Below, in pieces: positions 33,171-41,956 of a DNA stretch of 64,000 nt; the stretch's first letter is position 1; the number at the start of each line of letters is the position of its first letter. This DNA is from Allosphingosinicella deserti (GTDB taxonomy: Bacteria; Pseudomonadota; Alphaproteobacteria; Sphingomonadales; Sphingomonadaceae). Location: assembly GCF_003012735.1 (NCBI RefSeq), contig NZ_PXYI01000015.1, forward strand, positions 1-64,000, read 5' to 3'. The translations under genes and the position numbers were made by a program. The notes below the pieces were generated by a model. It had not been told where the DNA came from and ran no database searches. It saw only the letters and a list, made by a program, of their open reading frames with translations.

Positions 33171-34478
33171 GTGACCGATCTCAACGTCATCGACCGCTTC
33201 CTGCAGGCCTTCATCCGCTACATCGACAGCGGGTTCGGGCTGCTCGGCAGCGACGTCCAGTTTCTCACCGCGACCCTGATCGGCATCGACATCACTCTCG
33301 CCGGTCTGTTCTGGGCGATGGGCGGCGAGGACAATGTCATCGGCCGCTTCCTCAGGAAGATCCTTTATATCGGCGCCTTCGCGCTGATCCTGAACAGCTT
33401 CTCCCTGCTCGCCGACATCATCTTCCGGTCGTTCGCGCAGGCCGGGCTGACCGCCGGGGGAGGGACCTTGTCCGCCGAGGATCTGCTGCGGCCCGGACGT
33501 GTCGCAGCCACCGGCTATGCCGCCGCCTGGCCACTGCTCGAGCAGGCCTCGGGCATGATGGGGTTCGTCAGCTTCTTCGAGAATTTCCTCACCATCTCGG
33601 TGCTGCTCTTCTCCTGGGCGATCGTCATCCTCGCCTTCTTCATCCTCGCCGTGCAGATGTTCGTGACGATCATCGAGTTCAAGCTGACCAGCCTCGCCGG
33701 CTTCATCCTCGTGCCGTTCGCACTCTGGAACCGCACCGGCTTCCTTGCCGAGCGGGTGCTCGGAAATGTGGTCTCTTCGGGCATCAAGGTGATGGTGCTG
33801 GCGGTAATCGTCGGCATCGGCTCCAACTTCTTCGCCGAGTTCACGACCTCGATGCAGGGCCAGGAACCCAACCTCGGCGCCGCCATGAGCCTGGCGCTCG
33901 GCGCGCTGTCGCTGTTCGGCCTCGGCATCTTCGGACCGGGCATCGCCTCCGGCCTCGTCGCCGGAGCGCCGCAGCTCGGTGCCGGTGCGGCGCTCGGTAC
34001 TGTGGCCGGCGCGACCGGGATCACCATGCTTGCAGGCGGCGCCACGGCGGGCGCAGCGCGCGCCATCGGCGGGACTGCGCTCGGCGCCGTTCGTGCCGGC
34101 ACATCGATGGGCGCTGCGGCATCGACCGCCTACGGCCTCGGCAAGGAAACCGCCTCGTCTCCGACCGTTGGCGCGGGGCTCGGCGGCGTTGCGCGGGCTG
34201 CCGGTAATGCGATTCGTGACCGCGCGTCCGGCGCGCTCGGGCTCGCCGATGCCGCATCGAGGGGCCGTGCTGCTGCCTGGGACGCGCTCAATCGCAACGG
34301 CTCCGGCGGGGCATCTTCCGGGGGCGCTGCGGCAGCCAGCGAGGCCCCGGCATGGGCGCAGGCGATGCGCAGCCGGCAGTCTGCCCGCCACCACCAGCAA
34401 GCCGCCTTGCACGCACTCCAGCAAGGCGACCGTGGCGGCGCATCCGCCCACCCCGACATCAAGGAAAGGGACGATTGA
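33171..34478 (+). CDS. trbL: Conjugal transfer membrane protein TrbL (VirB6-like)
   Basis: 435 residues from the GTG at 33171. Residues about 35-270 contain five to six membrane helices (for example 'TLIGIDITLAGLFWAMGG', 'VLLFSWAIVILAFFILAVQM', 'MVLAVIVGIGSNFFAEF'). The C-terminal 150 residues are Gly/Ala/Ser-rich and soluble, as in TrbL/VirB6. It forms part of the inner-membrane channel. It overlaps trbF by one base. Confidence 0.93.
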   Translation: MTDLNVIDRFLQAFIRYIDSGFGLLGSDVQFLTATLIGIDITLAGLFWAMGGEDNVIGRFLRKILYIGAFALILNSFSLLADIIFRSFAQAGLTAGGGTLSAEDLLRPGRVAATGYAAAWPLLEQASGMMGFVSFFENFLTISVLLFSWAIVILAFFILAVQMFVTIIEFKLTSLAGFILVPFALWNRTGFLAERVLGNVVSSGIKVMVLAVIVGIGSNFFAEFTTSMQGQEPNLGAAMSLALGALSLFGLGIFGPGIASGLVAGAPQLGAGAALGTVAGATGITMLAGGATAGAARAIGGTALGAVRAGTSMGAAASTAYGLGKETASSPTVGAGLGGVARAAGNAIRDRASGALGLADAASRGRAAAWDALNRNGSGGASSGGAAAASEAPAWAQAMRSRQSARHHQQAALHALQQGDRGGASAHPDIKERDD

Positions 34479-35275
34479 TGATCTTCAGACGTGCCGTCCA
34501 GCGTTACGGACGAACGCCCGAACCGGAGACGCCTTACCAGCGCGCCAGCCAGGTCTGGGACGAGCGGATCGGCGCCGCGCGCGTGCAGGCGCGCAACTGG
34601 CGGCTGATGGCGTTCGGGACGCTTGCCCTCGCGTGCGGGACCTCCGCCGCGATCGTCTGGCAGTCCCTCCAGAGCAGGGTCACGCCCTATGTCGTCGAGG
34701 TCGACCGCCTCGGCGAGGCGAGGGCGGTGAGCGAAGCCGAGGCCGGCTACAGCCCGGGCGACGCGCAGATTGCGTGGCACCTCGCCAAGTTCATCGAGAA
34801 TGTCCGCGGCGTCTCGCTCGATCCGGTGCTGATGCGCCGCGCCTGGCTGTCCGCCTATGACTTCGCCACCGAGCGCGGCGCGCGCTTCCTCAACGATTAT
34901 GCGCGCGCCGCCGATCCGTTCGCCGGCCTCGGCGAGCGGACGGTGTCGGTGCAGGTCACCAGCGTCGTCCGAGCCTCGGAGACGTCGTTCCAGGTGAAAT
35001 GGACCGAGACGGCCTACGAACGCGGCAGCGAGGCAGGATCGTCGCACTGGACCGGGATGGTGACGATCGTGACCACGGCGCCGAGATCGGCCGACACGCT
35101 CCGCGCCAATCCGCTCGGAATCTATGTCGATGCGATCGACTGGACCCGCGAACTCGACCCACCCGCCGCGGCGACGCCGGTCGGCAGGCCGGCGCCTCAG
35201 CCGATGCCGCTCGGCTCTCCGCTCGATCCGAACCTTGCCCCTCAGCCGAATAGCCAATCGGAGGTCCAGCCATGA
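34478..35275 (+). CDS. trbF: Conjugal transfer protein TrbF (VirB8-like)
   Basis: 265 residues from the ATG at 34478 (TGATG overlap with trbL). 'TPYQRASQVWDERIGAARVQARNW' (in parts) and one N-terminal membrane helix ('LMAFGTLALACGTSAAIVWQ') precede a periplasmic domain containing 'VTPYVVEVDRLGEA' and 'VQVTSVVRASETSFQVKWTE', characteristic of VirB8/TrbF. It scaffolds the periplasmic part of the channel. It overlaps trbG by four bases. Confidence 0.95.
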   Translation: MIFRRAVQRYGRTPEPETPYQRASQVWDERIGAARVQARNWRLMAFGTLALACGTSAAIVWQSLQSRVTPYVVEVDRLGEARAVSEAEAGYSPGDAQIAWHLAKFIENVRGVSLDPVLMRRAWLSAYDFATERGARFLNDYARAADPFAGLGERTVSVQVTSVVRASETSFQVKWTETAYERGSEAGSSHWTGMVTIVTTAPRSADTLRANPLGIYVDAIDWTRELDPPAAATPVGRPAPQPMPLGSPLDPNLAPQPNSQSEVQP

Positions 35276-36120
35276 TCCGCTCCCTTCAAGCACCGCTTCT
35301 ACTCACTGCCTGCCTTGCTTTGGTACCTGGAGATGCCTGCGCGGTACCTCGCCGGGCAGCGCAGGACGGCGCACCGGCTGCGGCCAGGGAGAGCGCACCA
35401 CGCGCACCGGGGGGGCGAGGATCCGCCGGTGCCGTGCAGGTCTATCCGTTCACGGACCGGACGACCTATTACCTCATCACCGCACCCGAACGGGTGACGG
35501 ACATCATGCTCCAGCCGGGCGAGGCGCTGGTGGCGGTGGCGAGCGGCGACACCGCGCGCTGGGTGATCGGCGATACGACCAGCGGATCCGGCGCGGACAA
35601 GCGGACGCATGTGCTGGTCAAGCCATTCGGTCCTGGCCTGTCCACCAACCTCGTCATCACCACCGACAGGCGCAGCTATCATGTCGCGCTGACCAGCGTG
35701 TCGAGAGTGGCGATGACGTCCTTGTCATGGACCTATCCGCAGGATGCGCTGATCGCGCTGAAGCGGGCGGCCGCGGAGGCCGAAGCTGCCGCCCCGGTTG
35801 CTGCAGGGCTCGAGATCGAGCAGCTGCGCTTCAACTATTCCATCTCGGGGGATCGCCCCTCCTGGCGGCCGCTGCGCGCCTTCGACGATGGACGGCGTAC
35901 CTTCATCGAGTTCCCCGAGACCGTGGCCGTCGGCGAGGCGCCGCCAATCTTCCTGCTCGGGCCGGACGGCGAGGCCCAGTTGGTCAACTACCGGGTCAAG
36001 GGCCGCTTCTATGTGGTCGACCGCATCTTCGAGGCCGCCGAGCTTCGGCTCGGCACCAGCAAGCAGGCGAAGGTGCGCATCCGTCGGCAGGAGGGCGCAG
36101 CGGCGCGGAGCGGATCATGA
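35272..36120 (+). CDS. trbG: Conjugal transfer protein TrbG (VirB9-like)
   Basis: 282 residues with a signal peptide (about 1-24, 'LLLTACLALVPGDACA'). The core is VirB9-like: 'VQVYPFTDRTTYYLITAPERVTDIMLQPGE' (in parts), 'HVLVKPFGPGLSTNLVITTDRR', and the C-terminal 'LRFNYSISGDRPSWRPLRAFDDGRRTFIEFP' (in parts). It forms part of the outer-membrane core complex with TrbI. Its start and end overlap trbF and trbI by four bases each. Confidence 0.95.
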   Translation: MIRSLQAPLLLTACLALVPGDACAVPRRAAQDGAPAAARESAPRAPGGRGSAGAVQVYPFTDRTTYYLITAPERVTDIMLQPGEALVAVASGDTARWVIGDTTSGSGADKRTHVLVKPFGPGLSTNLVITTDRRSYHVALTSVSRVAMTSLSWTYPQDALIALKRAAAEAEAAAPVAAGLEIEQLRFNYSISGDRPSWRPLRAFDDGRRTFIEFPETVAVGEAPPIFLLGPDGEAQLVNYRVKGRFYVVDRIFEAAELRLGTSKQAKVRIRRQEGAAARSGS

Positions 36121-37337
36121 CCGCCCCCGTCGAACAACCGTCCGAGGCCGAGGAGCGCCCCGCGCCGGTGAAATCGGACCCGGAGTCGCTCGCGCTGCGC
36201 GCACAACCGCCGCGCGCGATCCGCTTCAGGCGGAGCGTGGTCATCGCAATCGCGGCGCTTGGCTCGGTCGGGCTGGCCGCCACCGGATGGATGGCGTTCG
36301 GCTCGTCATCGCTCCGCTTCTCGGCGCCGCAAGACGACCGCGAGGTCGCGGCGAAGCCGGCGGCGGACGCCGTAAGCGGGCTGCCCCGCAGCTATGGCGA
36401 TGTTCCCAAATTGGGGCCGCCGCTGCCCGGAGATCTCGGCAGACCGATACTCGAGCACCAGCGCAAGATGCTGAGCGAGCCTCCGGCGCAACAGGCGGAT
36501 CCCGCAAGAGAGGCTGCGGAGATGGAACGGGAGCGCCGCGCCGCCGAGCTGCGCGCCGCGCGGGAGTCGGGATTGCTCGCGGGTTCCGGCATCCGCTCCG
36601 GCCAGCCTGGCGGCGGCGAGGCGACTCCGGTCGCGGTGTCGGAGCCGCCGGTCGGGGCGTCACGAGCTCCCATCGATCCTGGCAATGATACCAACGGTCA
36701 GCAGCGCAAGGCGGACTTCATCGCGTCTCGCGACGATGGCGACGATGTGAACGTCCACCGGCTTACACCGCCCGCTTCCCCCGACATGCTGTCTGCGGGA
36801 AGCGTGATCGCCGCCAGCCTGATTACGGGGCTCAGGTCCGACCTGCCCGGGCTGGTCACCGCGCAGGTCACCGAGCGCGTGTTCGACAGCGCCACCGGAA
36901 CGCGTCTCTTGATCCCGCAGGGCGCGCGGCTGGTCGGGCGCTACGACAGCGTCGTCGCCTTCGGCCAGCGCCGGGCACTGATCGTCTGGCAGCGGATCAT
37001 CATGCCGGATGGAAGCTCCGTGCGGCTCGACAATGTGCCGGCAACCGATCCTTCCGGCTATGCCGGTCTCGCCGACCATGTCGATTTCCACACCTGGACC
37101 TTGCTCAAGGGCGTCGCGATTTCGACGATCCTCGGCGTTGGCTCGAACCTGACCTTCTCCGGCGAGAGCGACCTCGTTCGGGCGGTTCGGGAATCGACGC
37201 AGCAGAATGCGTCCCGCGCCGGAGACCAGCTCGCAGCCCGCAACCTGCAGATCCAGCCGACGATCACCATCCGACCCGGCGCGCCGGTCCGGATGGTCGT
37301 GCATCGCGATCTCGTCCTCGCGCCCTGGAAGGAGTGA
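36117..37337 (+). CDS. trbI: Conjugal transfer protein TrbI (VirB10-like)
   Basis: 406 residues from the ATG at 36117 in the ATGA overlap with trbG. A cytoplasmic Glu/Pro-rich tail is followed by one membrane helix ('VVIAIAALGSVGLAATGWMAF', about 42-61), a Pro/charged linker, and the VirB10 beta-domain: 'GSVIAASLITGLRSDLPG', 'LLIPQGARLVGRYDS', 'FGQRRALIVWQRIIMPDGSS'. It spans both membranes and senses ATPase activity. It is the last structural component of the operon. Confidence 0.95.
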   Translation: MTAPVEQPSEAEERPAPVKSDPESLALRAQPPRAIRFRRSVVIAIAALGSVGLAATGWMAFGSSSLRFSAPQDDREVAAKPAADAVSGLPRSYGDVPKLGPPLPGDLGRPILEHQRKMLSEPPAQQADPAREAAEMERERRAAELRAARESGLLAGSGIRSGQPGGGEATPVAVSEPPVGASRAPIDPGNDTNGQQRKADFIASRDDGDDVNVHRLTPPASPDMLSAGSVIAASLITGLRSDLPGLVTAQVTERVFDSATGTRLLIPQGARLVGRYDSVVAFGQRRALIVWQRIIMPDGSSVRLDNVPATDPSGYAGLADHVDFHTWTLLKGVAISTILGVGSNLTFSGESDLVRAVRESTQQNASRAGDQLAARNLQIQPTITIRPGAPVRMVVHRDLVLAPWKE

Positions 37338-37340
37338 GAC

Positions 37341-37568
37341 ATGCCGGAACTCAAGCTTGCCAGATTGCCGGATCGGACTCCAATCAAGCTGACGATCTCC
37401 GTGCTTCCGGACCTTCACCAGGCGCTGCAGGATTACGCCCGCATCTACGCCGAGGCCTATGCGCGGGAAGAGCCGATCGTAGAGTTGATACCGGCAATCC
37501 TGACGAGCTTTCTCGACAGCGACCGCGGCTTCGCCCGCGCACGCGAGGCCTTGGGGAAAGGGAATTGA
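37341..37568 (+). CDS. DUF2274 protein at the end of the trb operon
   Basis: 75 residues ('LPDRTPIKLTISVLPDLHQALQDYARIYAEAYG'-like, with 'AYAREEPIVELIPAILTSFLDSDRGFARAR'), a DUF2274 signature. It resembles a small ribbon-helix-helix regulator and is regularly the gene after trbI in alphaproteobacterial elements. It starts three bases after trbI. A regulatory role is plausible from fold and position only. Confidence 0.88.
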   Translation: MPELKLARLPDRTPIKLTISVLPDLHQALQDYARIYAEAYAREEPIVELIPAILTSFLDSDRGFARAREALGKGN

Positions 37569-37710
37569 CTTCTCCGTTCGCGGCTGTTCCCTTCCCAGGA
37601 ATCTGCCGCCGCTCGGCAGAGCGTTGTCGGCGAGCGTGCCAGGGAGGGATGACCCCCAATCCCTCTTCCGGCGGCAGCCTCATTCCCGATCCATGGCGAA
37701 GAGCAGGCCG

Positions 37711-37944
37711 ATGACCGGCAACGCCGTCAGTGATCCGCTTGGCCGGGCACGGTTGATCACGGTCGAGGAATTCGCCGAACTCGCCCGTCTGTCGCGCCGG
37801 CAGATCGATCGCCTGCGGCAGCGCCGGCCGGTCGGCTTCCCGCGAGAATATGAGCTTGGCAGCGGCGGATGCAAATATCGCCGTTGTCCTCGCTTCAAGC
37901 TGTCAGACGTCGAGAAATGGCTGGATTCACGTGCCTTATGGTGA
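37711..37944 (+). CDS. AlpA-like helix-turn-helix protein, copy 2
   Basis: 77 residues from the ATG at 37711 (GCAGG three bases upstream); an ATG at 37693 would add six residues. 'LITVEEFAELARLSRRQIDRLR' is the HTH and 'PREYELGSGGCKYRRCPRFKLSDVEKWLDSRALW' (in parts) the AlpA tail. It is closely similar to the protein at 11094-11318. At the end of a trb cluster it likely regulates transfer or excision genes. Confidence 0.8.
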   Translation: MTGNAVSDPLGRARLITVEEFAELARLSRRQIDRLRQRRPVGFPREYELGSGGCKYRRCPRFKLSDVEKWLDSRALW

Positions 37945-38240
37945 CGGAGCATCGCTCCCCTTCATTTCCCCGTCGCTTGGGTGCACTTGCCGGCCTGTGT
38001 CCAATCCTTCCACGACCTCACCTGAAGGTCGCCGGTCAAGCTCAGGCTGGTTTGCAGCCAATCTTCCGATGCGCTTGGGACCACCGGATCAGCGGGCGTG
38101 ACCACAGTGCGGAGACAAAGTCTCGGCGCTGACCTGTACAGGCGCTCCGTGGAAGCGGTTCCCGAGCGCTGCTGCCTCAGCAGGACACTGCAATCTGGAT
38201 CGTGGTTCGCCGCGCGAGCGGAGGGGCTACGCGCCGTTGA
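37945..38240. other. Intergenic, no gene seen
   Basis: Separates the trb/AlpA module from the signalling genes. Small frames here have no domain or ribosome site. The conjugation module probably ends within this stretch, but no attachment-like repeat was found. Confidence 0.4.
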
Positions 38241-38636
38241 TCAAGGAACGGCCAGATTTTCGTCCATGATCTCCTGCTCGAGCCGCTTCAATTCCGAAAG
38301 CAACGATCCCAGGGAAAATGGCTTCTCGACAATGGAGCGGGCACCGAGCTGCAGAGCCTCCGCTGCGATCGCTTCCTCCTGATAGCCGGTCATCATGATC
38401 ACCGGCCATGCGTAGCCGCGTTCACGGAGCTCCTTGAGAGCCTCTATGCCGTCGCGTCCCGGCAGATCGTAATCCATGAGGATAGAGCCTTCGGGCAACG
38501 CATGGACCTGCGACAGGAATTCGTCTGCGGAGTCGAATATAAGCGCTTGATAATGGTGCGTCTGAAGCAGGATCGACAGGGAGCGCGCCACCATCTCATC
38601 GTCTTCGATAACGTAGACGCAGCGGGGAAAGGCCAT
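38241..38636 (-). CDS. Single-domain response regulator (REC only)
   Basis: 131 residues from the ATG at 38636 (MAFPRCVYVIEDDEMVARSL); the upstream extension to 38687 is less likely. It is a complete receiver: acidic pair 'EDD', phosphoacceptor Asp in 'ILMDYDLPGRDG', Thr in 'VIMMTGYQ', Lys in 'IVEKPFSLGSL'. There is no output domain, so it passes phosphate or binds a partner, as do FixJ-receiver-like or CheY-like proteins. Next to hybrid kinases on the same strand, it is probably their partner. Confidence 0.88.
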   Translation of the reverse strand: MAFPRCVYVIEDDEMVARSLSILLQTHHYQALIFDSADEFLSQVHALPEGSILMDYDLPGRDGIEALKELRERGYAWPVIMMTGYQEEAIAAEALQLGARSIVEKPFSLGSLLSELKRLEQEIMDENLAVP

Positions 38637-39251
38637 TGAGCACTCCCTATTCACGTGCGGACCAGCCTGGGACCGTTTCCACAGCAAATCAATGCACTTG
38701 CGATGCCTGGATGACCTTGCAGCAAGACGGAGGTCGCCGGTGCGGAGTTACCCCGTTCACGCCGGCTCGGGACGCAGCTCGCTAACGAGAGCGTCGCTGT
38801 GTGACGGACGATGACATCGAAAACGTAAGGGGATCAGATCGGAACTGTCCTGCCTCCTGGCAGCGGGCCTTGGTCGGAGCAGGCCGGCCGGGCAGCGGCA
38901 GGTGTCGGTGGCGACGGCCCAGATGGTAAGATCGGCGTTCCGCCCGAGGCTTCGAAGGGCGCACACCTCCTCGCCGTCACTAGAGCCGGTGACTGCGAGC
39001 ACATTCAGGTGTTCGCCGCCATGTCCGCATTGGCTTTGCCGCCCGTGGCTGGAGTTGCGAGCGGTCATGGCCCACGCTCACCTCGGGTTGGAATCCCGGC
39101 ACGTCTCCGGACCACCTAGGTGGTCCGGAGCGGCAGTTCGGTTCGTTCGCTCGAGAGGCGCTGAGGGGAGCAGCGCTGCGCTCCCAACGTCCATTTCCCG
39201 GATGGTTTCCGATCGGCCGGTCGAAACGGATGTAGGAAGCGGATGGCAACC
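38637..39251. other. 615-base stretch without a gene, holding a perfect palindrome
   Basis: Between the regulator start and the kinase stop, both on the minus strand. Frames here look like shadows. It contains the 26-bp palindrome listed below. The promoter of the response regulator must be here, but no clear consensus was found. Confidence 0.5.
39105..39130. promoter_or_regulatory. Perfect 26-bp palindrome
   Basis: The half CTCCGGACCACCT is followed at once by its exact reverse complement, with no loop. A loop-free palindrome is a protein-binding site rather than a hairpin terminator. It lies about 470 bases upstream of the response regulator and 120 bases downstream of the hybrid kinase stop. 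The binder is unknown; a dimeric regulator of LuxR, TetR or similar type would fit. Confidence 0.65.
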
Positions 39252-41552
39252 TCACGCAACGCGCTGTGCGGAGGTGACAAGCTGATTGATGGCCGCTGCC
39301 AGTGTCTCGAGCTTGTAGGGTTTGCGCAGGATCGGAAACTCGCGCTGATCCTTGGGAATGAACTGCTTGCTGCTGTACCCGCTGGCGAGGAGCAACGGCA
39401 GGCTGGCTCGAGCTTCTCGAATCCTCTGGGCGAGATCGAGCCCGCTCATGCCCGGCATAACAATATCGGAAAAGACGAGGTCGACCTCGCTCTGTTCGAG
39501 TCGGTCAAGAGCCTCGCTGCCGTTCGCAGCCTCCACGACGTCGCAGCCCAGGTCGTGGAGCAGCTGGCGCGCGAAGTAGCGCACGTGATCGCTGTCCTCG
39601 ACCAGGAGCACCTTCAACCCCTGAGGGATCGCCGTGTTCTCTTCTGCGATCTCCTTCCTCAGAGCTTCCTTGCTCGTACGAGGAAGCCGGATCTCGACGG
39701 TGGTACCGCGCCCTACCTGGGACTCGATCTTCGCAGTTCCGCCAGACTGAACGGCGTAGCCATGGATCTGGGAGAGGCCGAGTCCGGTGCCTTTGCCGGT
39801 GGGTTTGGTGGTGAAGAACGGCTCGAACACGCGCTGGAGTCGTTCGGGGGGAATACCTTCGCCCGTGTCGCTGACGGAGAGCGCGACGCCTTCGCCTTCC
39901 GGATCGGAGACATTCCGGGTCGAGATCGTGATTTGGCCGCCATCGGGCATCGCGTCACGGGCGTTGACGACGGCGTTCAGCAGCGCCGCTTCGAGTCCGG
40001 CAGGATCGATCTCGACGAGCCACAACGCGGGGGCGAGATCGAGCTTGAGATCGTAGAGGCTGCCAAGTGTCCGCTGGAGCATCTCCGCGAGGGCGTCCAG
40101 CCGGAGGCTCAAGTCGATGACCTCAGGCTCGAGCGGCTGACGCCGCGCAAAGGCGAGCAGCTGTGAGGTCAGGCTGGTCGCGCGCTCGGCGGTCTCCAGC
40201 ATGACGTGCAGGTAACGATTGCGCTTCTCGAGCGGCAGATCCGGCTGCCTCAGCAGGAAATCCGCGGACCCACGCATGACCGTCATGAGGTTGTTGAAGT
40301 CATGGGCGATCCCGCCGGCAAGTTCGCCCAGAGCCTGCAACTTCTGCGACTGGAGGAGTGCTTCCTGAGTGACGCGAAGCTCCTGCTCAGAGTGCTTCTT
40401 CTCGCTGACATCACGGGTGATCTTGGCGAAGCCGACATGCTCGCCGGCTTCATTATAGATGGGGTCGATCACGACATGCGCCCAGAAGAGGGAGCCGTCC
40501 TTGCGTACCCTTTGAGCTTCGGCCTCGAACTTCCCGTCCCGCAGGGCCGCGTCGAGGGCAGCTCCGGGCGCGCCGCGAGCGCGATCCTCCTCCGTGTAGA
40601 AACGGGAGAAATGTTCCCCGAGCACCTCCTCCTCGTCATAGCCCTTGATGGCACGCGCGCCGGAGTTCCAGCTGGTGATGCGCCCTGTGGTGTCGAGCAT
40701 GTAGATGGCGTAATCCCGAACGCCCTGCACGAGCAGCCGGAATTGCAGACCACTTGCAAATGTCGACTCTTCCAGGCGCCGTTTCTCGGTGATGTCTCTC
40801 GTGATCTTGGCGAACCCGACGAGGGCTCCTTCCTCGTCGTGGATGGCATCGACCACGACATGGGCCAGGAACCTGGTGCCGTCCTTGCGAAGCCGCCAGC
40901 CTTCCATTTCGAAGCGCTTCTGCTCGGAAGCGGTCTTCAGGATCCGTGAAGGAAGCCCGTCGCGACGGTCCTCGGGAAGGAAGAATTTCGAGAAATGCTC
41001 GCCGATGATCTCGTTGGCCTCGTAGCCCTTGAAGCGGCGGGCGCCCGCATTCCAGGTTGTGATGAGCCCGTGGGGGTCCAGCATGTAGATGGCATAATCC
41101 TCGACCGAACCGACGAGCAGCTGGAACCGGCGCTCGCTCTCACGAAGAGCACGTTCCTGCTCCTTCCGCTCGCTGATGTCCCGGGTGATCTTGGCAAAGC
41201 CGATGAGCGTGCCGTCGTCGGCGCGGATCGGATCGAGGATCGCATGTGCCCAGAAACGAGTGCCGTCCTTGCGGATGCGCCAACCCTCTGCCTCGAACCG
41301 ACCCTCCCGAGCAGCGATCCGAAGCGCGCGGGCGGGCAGCTCCGCTTCCTGATCCTCGCGGGTAAAGAAGCGAGAGAAATGCTCTCCGATCACCTCGTCA
41401 GCGCTGTACCCCTTGAAGCGCTCGGCTCCCGAGTTCCAGGTTACGATCCGCCCTTCCGGATCGAGCATGTAGATTGCGTAATCCGTAACCGACTGCACCA
41501 GCAGCTCGAACTTTCGATCGGTGAGGTGCTCCTCGAAAGTCGATTGCGCCAT
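39252..41552 (-). CDS. Hybrid histidine kinase with three PAS domains
   Basis: 766 residues. Three tandem PAS-PAC units (about 10-130, 135-255, 260-385) repeat the same pattern: '[26 protein letters not shown]', '[13 protein letters not shown]', '[12 protein letters not shown]' (each in parts). Then HisKA with '[14 protein letters not shown]' (phospho-His), HATPase ('[14 protein letters not shown]', '[18 protein letters not shown]') and a C-terminal receiver ('[13 protein letters not shown]'). No membrane segment, so it is a soluble sensor. It likely signals to the REC-only protein next to it. The near-identical PAS units suggest internal duplication. Confidence 0.93.
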   Translation of the reverse strand: MAQSTFEEHLTDRKFELLVQSVTDYAIYMLDPEGRIVTWNSGAERFKGYSADEVIGEHFSRFFTREDQEAELPARALRIAAREGRFEAEGWRIRKDGTRFWAHAILDPIRADDGTLIGFAKITRDISERKEQERALRESERRFQLLVGSVEDYAIYMLDPHGLITTWNAGARRFKGYEANEIIGEHFSKFFLPEDRRDGLPSRILKTASEQKRFEMEGWRLRKDGTRFLAHVVVDAIHDEEGALVGFAKITRDITEKRRLEESTFASGLQFRLLVQGVRDYAIYMLDTTGRITSWNSGARAIKGYDEEEVLGEHFSRFYTEEDRARGAPGAALDAALRDGKFEAEAQRVRKDGSLFWAHVVIDPIYNEAGEHVGFAKITRDVSEKKHSEQELRVTQEALLQSQKLQALGELAGGIAHDFNNLMTVMRGSADFLLRQPDLPLEKRNRYLHVMLETAERATSLTSQLLAFARRQPLEPEVIDLSLRLDALAEMLQRTLGSLYDLKLDLAPALWLVEIDPAGLEAALLNAVVNARDAMPDGGQITISTRNVSDPEGEGVALSVSDTGEGIPPERLQRVFEPFFTTKPTGKGTGLGLSQIHGYAVQSGGTAKIESQVGRGTTVEIRLPRTSKEALRKEIAEENTAIPQGLKVLLVEDSDHVRYFARQLLHDLGCDVVEAANGSEALDRLEQSEVDLVFSDIVMPGMSGLDLAQRIREARASLPLLLASGYSSKQFIPKDQREFPILRKPYKLETLAAAINQLVTSAQRVA

Positions 41553-41956
41553 CCAGAGTCCTCATTCCAACCTTGTTGCCAACGCCTTGGCGGGTCCCGA
41601 ACGGCCGATCAAGGTACAAAGGCGGTATCAGGGGGACGGGCAGCCATCCCGCGGAATGCCGGCAGTCACGAACCCCGCAGGCTTGGCACCTGCTTCCTGA
41701 AGCCATTGGCGTCCGGGCGTCGAGAGGCGGCATCCAAGACCTATTCAACACCGCCGATGAACCAGGCGTTGCGAACGCTGACTGCCGGAAGCTTGGGGAT
41801 CACGCGTGCCCGCTGCCACACCGTCATGCCGCTTCGAAGCTGGCGAACAGAATGCGTCGTGGCTTTAGGCCCTCCTCGTCCCGTGGGAGATCGCCGACGC
41901 TGCCAGCAATGAGGCTGCCGCCAACGGCGTCTCGTGCTTCCAAACAGCTTCCGCTG
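41553..41956. other. 404-base stretch without a gene between two kinases
   Basis: No supported gene on either strand. It must hold the promoter of the hybrid kinase that starts at 41552, and the tail of the next kinase transcript. Confidence 0.4.

Noticed and set aside
31880-34207. A 775-codon plus-strand frame across trbE, trbJ and trbL
   Set aside because: It is a shadow frame, Arg/Pro-rich, that overlaps three well-supported trb genes in other frames and matches no family.
38902-39285. A 127-codon plus-strand frame over the palindrome
   Set aside because: No ribosome site, odd composition, and it runs antisense into the hybrid kinase; more likely non-coding.
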